From the NCBI GenBank assembly GCA_026874595.1, contig CM049307.1:34762862-34826861 (forward strand): a stretch of DNA of 64,000 nt, given 5' to 3'. This stretch comes from Sipunculus nudus. Lineage: Eukaryota > Annelida > Sipuncula > Golfingiida > Sipunculidae. Position numbers and translations under genes: made by a program. The notes under the pieces were generated by a model that was given only the letters and a program-made list of their open reading frames with translations, searched no databases and was not told the DNA's origin. Positions 48,701 to 59,563 of the stretch are shown piece by piece. The number at the start of each line of letters is the position of its first letter. Within the stretch, counting starts at the first letter, position 1.

Positions 48701-51700
48701 TGTAACATTGGTACTATGAAATAACAGACAAGTATTAAAAGAATTATTTTAAAAGAATATTTTTATAAATTAAATAGATAATACATGTGCCTGCAGTATG
48801 ACTTTATCAAAGTGACTGTAGTACTGGTATGAGTTCATATAGCATTGTAGGCGGTGTGCACCCGGTGAGACGCATCCCGATAAGACATACGTCCCAACGG
48901 TCTTTCAGTCTTTCCTTCATTCTTCCCTTCGTTGCATAACTCTTTCTTTCTTTCTTTCATTTATTTTTTGTCTTCTGGTTTTACATTAAGTTTACGGTTG
49001 GTTGATGGAAGATGGGTATTCATTAGCGGTTCTTTATGGACTCAATTAGCGGTTAGTAGGAACTCAAAGGTATAAGGTTTTAAATGATTCATCATCCAGA
49101 AACCTTTGATCGACATTTTTCGTCCGTTAATTAAAGATTCATCCTTTGAACTGTACGAGTGGCCGCGTTGGGTGAATGGTTTCTCGTGACCGCGTTTATA
49201 CTGCGGCTTCGCTGGTCTCTGGTGAGCAGTTCGTTCATGTTTGAGCAGACTAAATATGTTCTCACGACATGATAAACATACTTATAATAGTGAAAATTAT
49301 AACAGGAATATGGAAAATAAAGTAAGAAGTTACACGTTAAACCTGTAATTATCAGTCATTTAAACCTCTGGTTAGGCCAATAAATTGGAGAACACTGATG
49401 GGTTAACCATACCCGGAGTTTATCACTATTGAGGGATGGTTGTACTTTAAGCCAAAATAATGCTCTAATTAACAATAAAATTACTAAATATTTTGTCAAA
49501 CTTCAGTTAAGGAACACAACGATATAAGTGCATGAGGGTAATATAGTAATAATGGATAACACAGATATACTAGGCATTAACGTGTGCTGATTTGACGTAT
49601 GTTGCATCGATCACAGAGCTTAATGATTTCCCAAAGTGACCCAAGAGAGGGTTTACTAACGAAAGTATAATTAACTATTATTACTTAGTCTTTTTGTTTT
49701 AGTACATGTAAAGTTTAGACAGTCAGACAAGTGATACATGTACTCTTATTTTAACAATACGTCCTATCAGGATACGCTTCAGTGGGTACGTCCCGGCGGC
49801 CTACGTCCCAAAAATCTGCGTCTCACCAGCCTGTAGTCTTGTAGGCTTCCATACGTTATGGGTAGTGAAAACACCATAAGCTTATCATGAACATTTTGGG
49901 TCTGCACTGCAACTACATCTGGTTCCATATTCTATTTTTCTTAAATGTGTGTTATTGCAATCTGTATGATTAAAATGCAAACTGGCTTGTGAAAATAAAT
50001 CTAGGTACATTTCAGAATATGCATATGGATTGATGGATGTGAGATAAGATGTACATGTCAATATAATAATACACAATTTATCTGTCTCATAACACCAAAC
50101 ATTCCTCTGTTTATCCATGGTTTACTAATCAAAGGTCAGATTGTGCCAGGTTACCTATTTGGCTGTGACCTGCTTTGTCCAGTACTCTTATGTAATTAGC
50201 ACCAGTGGTCACCAGCAGTGTGGCAGCTGGCCCATGCTTGCCTCAACAATAGGCACTTCCTGGGCAATTGCTGGACAAGAATTGAGTGTGTTCAGCATTA
50301 TTTGCTGATATGCTTCATGATCAAGGGGCTCACAGGAAGTAATAGAAAGTAATATGTATTACTCTATTACTTTGCCTTCTGTTTCTATTACTATTACTAT
50401 TACAGCTAAAATTTTTGAGTCTATTACTATTACTATTACTTATTACTATTACCCCATGTCTGGGCATGGTAGGGGATTTTGGAGACATCTAATTGTATGC
50501 CAAATTTTAGGAACTGAGAGCTGAAGCTGGGAAGCTGAGCTCTTGCAAACTGCATAACAGAAGCTTGATGTAAACAATATGTTACATGGTACTTGAAAAC
50601 TTGAATAAAATCTACAGTTTTTGATCAACTGGTTTCAAATATTTGATGTTAACAGACAAAATGCTAATAAAAACATGCTGTAAAAATTAAATCCACAGTA
50701 CTTACAGGAAAAAAACGTGCCATGGTCAAAGTTGGGCAAAATTTAAGGTACCAATTTTTTATTTTTGTTAATATTTCAAAAATTTTTAAAAATTTTGATC
50801 TAATTTTGGGTATACAATTTAATTTGATATTAGGCAGTCATAAAGTGTGAAAATATGGTTTCAAAATGTGCCACATCTACAGACGGACGGACAGACGGAC
50901 GGACAGACAACTGACAATGTACCATGACTATAGCTCAGATGACTTATAGTCAGCTGAGCTAAAAATGTCTGTAATACTCACCCGAGGAAACACAGGAGCA
51001 CACACATGAGCCAGGTGTAAGTCCCTACTTCATAATATCTGGATGTGACCACTTGTGCTTGGCAGTGTGGACATATTGTGCTGGCTGGTCCTTCACGGAA
51101 CATTGGCACCACTGTAGAATGAACAACTGGCTGCTGGGTAACTACCACCGTGGATGATTGTCCATAACGCGCATGACCTGGCTGTCCATATGCTGCCTGA
51201 GCTGGCTGTCCATACACTGGTGGAGTAGGCTGTCCATATGCCCCCTGTCCATAAGGAAGTTGAGGTGGCTGTCCATAACTAGGTGGTGGTGATGATATAC
51301 CTGCTGGTGACAGAACAGACCTTTTCTAGCAACACCTATGGGCAATATCTGACATGTATGATTCAGGGTTAGTAACCTACATGTTTATAATGGTCAGTGG
51401 TGGAAGGGGTTTTGTTTCATTGACATAAGTTATAGGGTCCTTGACCACGGTGAGAACCTGAATGCAACAGGGTTCATCTTGTAAAGCTATCTTTTGAACG
51501 TTTCTATTCCAACAACTAATGTTTGCCTGTGCAGGCACATCCCTCTGATCAATAGGATTTTGGGGTAAAACCTAGGAATCTTTGGTAATAGCTGGGTAAA
51601 ACCTATTTTACCCAGCCCAGCATTTTGTGTGGGGCAGGGTAAATTTAGTAGAAATGGTACAATATATTGATAAATTAATGAATCTATAAATGCTAGAAAT

Positions 51701-51828
51701 GAATGTATGATTACTAATGGCTCTGACATTTCAGATTAAAAGTAACTTCTGAACTATCGGTATAGTGTATAAGTAATAATATATTTGCATCTCACCTGGT
51801 TGTGCATACGGTGGTGGTGCCTGACTAC
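45670..51828 (-). CDS. LITAF-domain protein (LITAF/CDIP1-like), spliced, 5' exon not found
   Basis: Three exons join in phase: 51828-51796, 51300-50982 and 45778-45670, all with AG acceptors and GT donors, ending at TAA. About 150 residues are visible. The N-terminal part is Pro/Tyr/Gln-rich with PPPY and PPPSY motifs (PPxY type, possible WW-domain E3 ligase contacts) and about six YGQ repeats. The LITAF domain follows: ICPHC, a hydrophobic segment YTWLMCVLLCFLG continuing across the splice into CDAGCCLIPCC, then VDSCKDVVHTCPNC. The two CxxC pairs would form one zinc site, with the hydrophobic part anchoring the protein to the cytosolic face of late endosome or lysosome membranes, as known for the family. 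Size and C-terminus match full-length relatives, so only the first coding exon is missing. The last intron is 5.2 kb of nested transposons. Confidence 0.85.
48085..50462. mobile_element. non-autonomous hAT element with TATTAC subterminal arrays, 2378 bp
   Basis: TIRs CAGACATGGGGT and ACCCCATGTCTG. Flanking 8-bp duplication GGCATGGT at 48077-48084 and 50463-50470. The paralogous R2 copy has the uninterrupted site (TTGGCATGGTAGGGG near 42397-42410). Both ends carry arrays of CTATTA/CTATTAC (48105-48237 and 50372-50451) in the same orientation. No transposase. Its first ten bases, CAGACATGGG, differ by one from the autonomous hAT's CAGACCTGGG. Confidence 0.85.
48853..49838. mobile_element. possible DNA transposon nested in the non-autonomous hAT
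   Basis: The inner ends share GGTGAGACGC and its inverse GCGTCTCACC, with ACGTCCC copies just inside both ends. The same 8-mer TTGTAGGC lies at 48845-48852 and 49839-49846, suggesting an 8-bp target duplication. The outermost 9-11 bp of the TIRs do not match well, so limits and superfamily are uncertain. It includes a short CTTT microsatellite near 48940. Confidence 0.45.
50982..51300 (-). CDS. LITAF-like gene, YGQ-rich and first-CxxC exon
   Basis: The acceptor CACCAGCAG ends at 51301 and the donor GTGAGT starts at 50981. 319 nt: two bases, 105 codons, two bases. It encodes the YGQP repeats, PPPSY, the first zinc pair (ICPHC) and most of the hydrophobic segment. Confidence 0.85.
51796..51828 (-). 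CDS. LITAF-like gene, 33-nt exon
   Basis: A tiny symmetrical exon between TTTTTTACAG and GTGAGATG, encoding SQAPPPYAQP plus split glycine codons. Its length (11 codons) means skipping would keep the frame and remove one PPxY motif. Confidence 0.7.
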
Positions 51829-52351
51829 CTGTAAAAAATATGATAATGACATTAATAAAGATGAAAACAGAGTGCAGCAGAGTGGATATATAACGTGAAA
51901 GTTGAATACTGGTCTGTAACTTTTTTTATCTGAATGATGCACTTTGAGAACAAAAATGTCTTTGTATTTTATAAGTCTGCTTTAATTCAATGATTCATGA
52001 CTGCCACTATCTGAAAAAAATATTACTTACAATTACTTCACAAAGTCATGCACAATATTTTTGTGTTTATTCCATCCTACATGGGAGATTGTCACTGTCA
52101 GACCAACACAAATTAAGTTCAAGAATTCACTTCATTCCTGGATCAGTATGTACTGACATACAAAAATAAAATTCAAGCATTCATTTCATCCTTGCATTAG
52201 TATACATTTAAGTATTGAAAAGCAAAAATAAAGTTCTAGAATTCACTTCATTCCATTCAGTATGTATTTCCAAAAAGAATACCTTAAACAGCACTTTCCA
52301 CTTAATTGTTAAATAATTGATTATTTAAATCAACTGAATACACAATATATT

Positions 52352-52355
<4 letters not shown>
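51829..52355 (-). other. upstream intron region of the LITAF-like gene
   Basis: No further exon recognised. At 52105-52270 a 65-70 bp unit (AATTCACTTCATTCC core) is repeated about three times in degenerate form. Confidence 0.4.

Positions 52356-52446
<91 letters not shown>
52356..52446. repeat. TA microsatellite
   Basis: About 45 AT dinucleotides. Confidence 0.95.
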
Positions 52447-52448
<2 letters not shown>

Positions 52449-52493
52449 TTATAAGTAATTTAACCATCATGGGAAGTGTGGTGAAGGCATATA

Positions 52494-53751
52494 CAGTGAA
52501 AACTGATCTAACAGACACCTCACTTAGGTGGACAACTGGCTATAATGGACAAGATAGTTAAGTCCCTTTAAAATACCCTTAATGTTATATATAAGCGGAA
52601 CCTCTGTAAGGCGGACACCTCACAACTGCAGACAGGGGAAAGCAGATTTTCAACTGAAACCAACTTTCAAAGAGTATATGAACCTGACAAATGCAGACAC
52701 GCTACGTCACCTCTGGCGGACACTGATCACTTGCCCCGGGGAACATCAAAGGCCACCGGTACTGTCGCTGTTCCCAGGACTGGAACACAAAGGATTCTGC
52801 AATCCCCAGTTGTTACCTTAACACGTGTCCATGCTCATGTCACGGTGTGATGTGCTCCTAAGTTAAACACAGCAAATATGAAGCGGTAAACATCGCTTTA
52901 CTTTATTTCACTGTTAATCATTCACACGTTGGGAAGCTGCATATTTTTCGCTGATTAAATGGCTACCGATTACTCATGCATCCCTGATCTCACCACGCAA
53001 TATCTACCTGTAAAATTAGCCACTTTGTTATAGCAGGCTGTTTGATATTTATTTATCCGTTTTGTTCAGTATATCTCAAACTGATCTGCTCAGTGTCAAA
53101 CATCTGCTTGCTCCGCAGCTGTTTTCTACCGTGCCGCCGTGCACAAGTTTCTATGGGTTCATTTAATCTCGGGTGCCTTCAACATTATAGCATCAATCCA
53201 AACAACTATCATCAAAGAAAGTTTATTTTAGGCTTAAGCTACATTCACCAATAAAAATGAATGTTCCCAGGTTCGTAGCCATTACAATCTTCACATTATC
53301 AATGTCGTCATCATCTCTGAGATGATCACATTTGGACTGCTGAACAAGGGGGGTTTTAGACAATGCCACCAGGTGGCACCACACATACTCCTGGATGGGA
53401 GCCTGTGCTATCTGAGAAGGTCAAGCCTATTCGACTGAGTAAATCATGAAAAAGAGCGTACACAAGTATATGAACATTGTTTTTATGGATGTCTTCATAG
53501 ACGTTTCTCCTTATATTGTTCACTTCTTGAGATAAGTAAAAATAATCACAGTTTGTATATGAATATTGAATGCATGATGTGTGCATGGGTATGTTGATAT
53601 AATACAATAAACACGTTCTTGCAGCTGTTCGTTGTCTTTATTTATCATCCCTCAGTTATCAACCATGGTCAGCCTGCCTGATAAAGACACCTCACTATTA
53701 AGGACAAAATGATTGAGTCCCTTGACTGTCCGCTTTAGACAGGTTTCACTG
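52494..53751. mobile_element. pogo/Tigger-like element, 1.26 kb
   Basis: The left end CAGTGAAAACTGATCTAACA is inverse-similar to the right end (CAGTGAAACCTGTCTAAAGC read on the minus strand), and TA flanks both sides. GACACCTCAC-type stretches occur near both ends. A second terminus-like motif, AGCGGAACCTCTGTAAGGCG at about 52593, suggests another MITE piece inside. A relic of the interior (about 53350-53390) holds CCACCAGGTGGCACCAC. No transposase reading frame seen. Confidence 0.6.
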
Positions 53752-53753
53752 TA

Positions 53754-56726
53754 TTTGTTATCAGTATAAGCTGTCAGTTTTTTAACCAACTTTCATGTTA
53801 ACATTAGAAATTTCCTGTTTCTGTTCTGCATATCTATGATAAGCTGGCAAATAACTGGGGATATTTACTGGCTTTCATTGTTTCCTATATTCATTTTGTT
53901 TTATTTATATTAAGCTGTTAAATGTATTTGCATATGCTTTAATCTTACCAGTTTATTTTCATTTTATTGTTTTCATTTTTCTTATTTTTGTGGTTATGTA
54001 ATCACCAGCACACTCCCTGAAACAATTCCAAAATAGTTCAGTTTGACTGTGCATAGTATGAAGGAGATAAAGCATTATCTCAACTGAACACTTGTGAGAA
54101 ACTGGGTCACTAGCTATGCTGCAAAAACTGTGAGGCACTTAAACAAGCCCCATTTTCAACAGGCATGGGTTAACAATATGTAACAGAAATATGGGACAGG
54201 CTGGAAACCTTTCACAAATTTGACAGGCCAGATGGACCAAAAAGTAAATTTTTTTCTATATCTTCAATAAAACAACAAGCAGAGGCTGAAAATTGCAACA
54301 GTCCCATGTCTTTACCATGTAAACATGATGACAACAACAAATTTTCAGTACAAACATATCCCCTCAGATGAGGTAAATTTAGTAGTGTTAATGACTGGAT
54401 TTTTTTATGACTTATTAATCTTAATTTTCTACAGCAGTAGAGAGATACACTACATGCATCAATATTCAAAATCCAGCTTGCATTCATGCATGCACCAAAA
54501 AACTGGTAAACCTTAGTAGGACTTCTATCAGTCAGTGATTCAGTGGTCTACCTGTTTCTGACTATGAACCAAAAGATGCCCCTGATCACTGGCTAACTAA
54601 AGACGAAAGAGGAAGACATATCAAAGTACATGCTGTCACAAACACAAATTTATTCTGAATCAGGAATTAGTACACGGCAAAGCGTATCAGACTCACGGTT
54701 TCAGCTTTCTGTCCATACCAAGATTACAATGGATATGGATCTATCTGCTTATCTATTTGTATAACCAAAGAATCCTTAACATAAACTGTATATCAAGCTT
54801 CATCTGATGGCTATATATAATCCAGTGGTAATAATACACTCCAATGCCCTCTGTATACAAATCTGCCAATATTATAAGTCCCCTGTCCGGGTTATACAAA
54901 TCGTTGATGGCCGTACCGCCGTCTCAGGTGTAACAACCATACTAACTCCTAAATATATGGTTGACACTACTTTGACAAATTCACCCTTGTCTAGGGCAAT
55001 GGTGGGCAACTACATTAGTACCCACAGAATGACTACAAGGAGCCTCTGGAGTAAATTAAAACATGACCTAAATCACTACCCATCAGAATCAGACTCAAAA
55101 ACTGTGCAGTATATTTCCTAAGTTTGGCGTGTTGTCACGGCATTCGAGTGTTTCATGACATGTGACCTAAGACAGTGTAACTTATTGACCAATGAACGAA
55201 GAATTACTAAATGGCTTCTTTTGAGAAACTTTCTTCTGTCCTGCCAATGTAAACAAAGCTGTTTCAAGGTGACCTTGATTTATATATATTCCCTATATCA
55301 CTTTATAAAATAATATGTTCTCTAAGCAGTAACTATAAACTTTATAAAATAACTGGTTTATCATAAACCCATTTTAGATCCTCAATCGTAAACATGAATT
55401 TACTAATCACTCCCTGTCGTAGTGTCTATAGCTATGACGTCACATTTAAACAAATAGTTACTCTTTTGTGAGTCTGTTTACACCAGTATACATCAATACA
55501 TTAACATTCATATGACATTATATTAGTGATGTTTATAAAATAAACAGATTACATATATACATTGGTCTTGGGTTTTATATAGACATAATTTAATATTGGC
55601 ATTTGTGTCACATGCAATACGGTATTACCAGTAGTTCTAGGGTACGATTTGAAAAATAATACATATTTTGACAATATAATAATAATAATTTATGTTAATT
55701 TCAAACATTACACATGTCACATGATCTTCATTGCATTTGATTGACAATCCACAAAAAGGTTTAAAATATTTGCTATAATTCCTAATGTATCTGCTTCCAT
55801 AACCTTTGATCTCACATTTGCCCATTTACCCATCCAATGTTCTGCTAGTCATTAACTTTATGGGATATCTTTATTATTTTAAGACCAGTGACTTTTGAGT
55901 TGTTCATTTCTGAAGGACCAGTAGGCCCAGAAATATTTTTCAAGCCCTGCACCAGAAAAATCTTATTCCTGGTAGCATGGTAACAGGCTTTTGCTCAGTA
56001 TACTCTAACATGTGAATTTATAAATCTCTTAATTATTCTCATACATAAGTCTTCTATAATCAAATACTGCTTTATCAGGGATTTAATTTTTTTATTGATC
56101 ATCACTTGATTGTGCACATAGATTTGCTAATATTTGAGTTCTGGCTGACAGAAGGAAACCTGTTGTCACCTAAGTAAATGTATCTCTGCAAGCTTCATGA
56201 TCAACTTTATTGCATGTTTATAACATTTAAAGTATACAGCAAGGGTTATACATTCAAAATGATGAGACATCCTTCAGTTGATTGAAATTTCTTGTTCCTT
56301 GTCAGTTACAGATATCTTGAAATATTTTAAACAACCATTGAAATCTGTGTGAGGCTGGATAGGGGAAACAATTTTATTATGAGATAGGAGCTGCTCTTTG
56401 GAGGGTTGCAGTTTCAGTTTTGCCTTCATTGTCCATCAGCTGCCAAATAAATTCAGTGGGGCATAAAGTTGCAATTTTTCATAATCCTAAATACTGGTAG
56501 ATAATATATCCAGCAAGTTTGGCATTATTGACTCTGGATGTTTCAAAGACAGAGATACAGGTAGTGCAAAAGTTTCTGGTTGTACACATTTACCAGTTCC
56601 AAAGTGAAAAACTATTTTGCTAAAATCAAATTAATATGTACATTAAACAATGAGACAGTTTTTACAGAAACTGAAGAACAATTCCAGGTGTCATGCAGTC
56701 ACCTTCATCAGCAGCTGCATTTGCAA
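53754..56726. other. unassigned region upstream of the LITAF-like gene
   Basis: No repeat termini recognised. A perfect CRE octamer TGACGTCA lies at about 55434-55441 and could belong to a promoter for the minus-strand gene. No first exon could be demonstrated, and the open frame at 54807-55121 has no family resemblance. Confidence 0.3.
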
Positions 56727-59563
56727 AACAAGGGACCCATGGGTCATGGCGCTCAGCTGATCATGATTGGACTATAAATGTATCACCATTGTTATACTAT
56801 ATTGAGTAGAAAAAGCTTATGAATATCATGGTCATGTTGGGCTTTAATAAAGGAATATAATGTAATATGTGAGTAAATGATATATGAAATAATCTGACTG
56901 ATGGATTAATATGGAGTAAAATATAGTGGTTTATTTTTTATTTATTTGGAAGGGGTCGAAAAAAACAATTTATTTGAGCAAATATGAATGCAAAGACAGT
57001 ATACTAAGCAGTGGTATAATGATGATAAGGCTATTTGTTGAAGGATCTATAGTGTATGGAAAACTGCAAGCTTTCAATTTGACAGATACAAGGTTATGAT
57101 TAACTATGCTGATGAGGGGATTTATGAATTTGTGACTGTATGACATGATATCTTAACAAGATCGGTCTTGACAAGGTACATTATTTTGATGACCCTCAAG
57201 TCTACATATTACACAATATTGACATAATTTCTGGCATGTACATAGGTACCTATGGACAAATGGTCAACATTACTGAACCACCTAGAAGGTTAAAATATTA
57301 AAAATATGATGAAATGTAGATAAAGTTTGAGAGGAAGAGGTAATTTGGGCCATGGTTGGTTTATATGATTGAAGAAAATGTTGCAAATAATATTTGAGAT
57401 CTGACCATGCCTTTCCATTGGTTACATTTTTGATAAGCTGTTGACAGTTCAACAGTTTACACATTTGTCTGATGAGATCCAATTTATTTGGTGAACCTTT
57501 TTTATCAATGTTATGATATGTATACAGTTGCCATAACGTCCCCACTCCACAGTTGCAATGACTTGATTGGGGGGGGTGGGGGGGGGGGGGGGTGGTTGTT
57601 GTGCTATGATCAGAGTTACAACGCCTCTGTCTCTCTGTAGATATTTTCTTTAATTATTAAATTTTATGCTATAGCCATAGAACTATTGTTCACTGTGCCA
57701 AGGAGCAAAGCCTCAGTGGGATGAAGAAGGGAATGGTGAGAGTTACAACACCCTTGCATATACATACAGGATATGAAATTTAATTCAACAGTGCTTATAA
57801 AAAAAAGTTTATTCATGAACATTAAATATTTAAAACAGACAGAAAGATGGAGAAACAAAGCAAATCATTTTTTTCCCCATTCTACTGAGCCAATAACAAG
57901 GGACCTATGGGTCACTGTGCTCAGCTGACGTTAACCTTGAAGGTAAAAATCTAAAATAATATCAAATGGAGATAAAGTGTATGAGGAAGAGGTAAAAAAG
58001 GCCATGGTTGGTTTACATGATTGGTTTGTATTGATGAGCAAGAAATTGTTGCAAAAAATATTTTGTGACCTGACCATGTGTTTCCTAATGTTGAAACTAA
58101 AGCATGTGAGCAGTTTGTGAACAAATGATCTGTACTATTACCATGATCATTAGTTGGTTTTTCAATTAACTGTTGACATTTCTGTAGTTTACACATTTGT
58201 TCAATTGAATCTATTTTTTTGTATAAAAAATATTATTAAATATATATGTATTTTTTTATGAAATGTATACAGTTGAAATATAGCTAATTAACAACATAAA
58301 AAAGGGCAAACAAAGCCTGATCTCAAATTCTGCTAAGGCAGGAAAATAATGAACAAATGTTTGTATTAAATCCTCATTTTTTTATCACATCAATTATTTT
58401 CTAATTTAAGTTTATATTTCTATACATTTCCAATTTATCATATATATCTGAATATAAAAGTTGATTCATAATTCTTGATTGCATCATCATAAATCTCAAT
58501 CTTGTCAGATAACACCACATCATGCATACAAATGTTTATTTATTTTTTACCACAAAAATATATCTTTTAAATCTGCAAAACAATAAATATCTAAAAATAA
58601 TACTTGATTTAGATTTCACAATTTTTAATTGTGTCTTTATTTATCCATAATGTGCTTCATATTTTATAATAATTTAAGCATACTGATGGGTTCAATTATA
58701 TTTGTTAAAATCATTTAAAAGAAAATTGATTTCTTTAAAAATGCTACATTACACAACATTGCATCTTCTGGACTACACCTTGAATTATTTTTTCAAGGAA
58801 AGTTTTTGAATATCGGAGTGGAAACAGCATTACAATTAAGGAGATACAATGAAAACAATAACAATTACTGCATTACACTTGGTGGGTTGGGTTTGCCGGG
58901 GGGGGGGGGGGGGGGGGGGGGTGATTGGGGTGGTGATATGAGAATAACTGTACACCTGTCACAGCAGGGGATCTCCCCCAGTGACTGTAACAAATCAGAA
59001 ACCCTGGCATAGCTGACTTCCAGTGACCTGGAGTGGGACCCTGCATCTGTAATCAAAGCAAGTGACTACAGAAAAAAAAATCAATAACTAGCTTAATTTT
59101 CAAGCTTTTACTTTCAAATTTCAGATTTAGACAAACAAAATATTTATGTTTACATGCTGTGAAAATTAAATCAATGGTGCTTACAGGAAAAAAACGTGCC
59201 ATGGTCAAAGTTGGGCAAAATTTAAGGTATTGGGTTTTTTTTTTATGCTAATAACTTAAAAAATTTACAAAATTCGGATCTAATTTTGGGTAAACAATTG
59301 AATCTTAATTAAACATAGTTATATACTTGAGAAAATAGACTCTAGTTTCAAAATTTTTCATGTTAAGTGAGTTATTATTTTTCCTGATTTTTTATAAAGT
59401 CCATTATGTTTGGGCCTATAACTTAAAGAATTTATATACTTTACAGACTTAATTTCTGGCATGTACATAGGAACTATATAGAGGAATATTTATGGTAAAT
59501 ATGAGGAAAAACAGATGAGTGGTTTTGATATTAGGCAGTCCTGAAGTGTGAAAATAGGATTTT
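56727..59563 (+). repeat. R2-type repeats, nested
   Basis: R2 5' ends (AACAAGGGACCYATGGGTCA) occur at 56727 and 57895. Bases 59160-59558 match the R2 interior at 42610-43010. The R2 body is interrupted at about 59560 by the 338-bp array element. G-runs at 57569-57594 and 58898-58921. Confidence 0.6.
56872..58476 (+). repeat. second tandem duplication, first copy
   Basis: Nearly identical to 62404-64000. Only a few substitutions (for example AAGGGGTCG against AAGGGTTCG, CAAAGACAG against CAATGACAG) and a G-run length change were seen. The repeat distance is about 5.53 kb. Confidence 0.9.

Larger units (their letters stand above)
46296..50966 (+). repeat. R2 repeat element inside the LITAF-like intron, split by a hAT
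   Basis: It starts AACAAGGGACCCATGGGTCA and ends with the R2 hairpin (50933-50959) and CTAAAAAT at 50966. Apart from the inserted hAT it parallels 40611-43266 closely. Its 3' end lies 15 nt from the exon edge at 50982, within the 5' splice region of the host gene, and it is oriented antisense to that gene. Confidence 0.75.

Noticed and set aside
54807-55121. 104-codon plus-strand frame
   Set aside because: No recognisable domain and no splice or promoter support; composition fits chance in AT-rich DNA.
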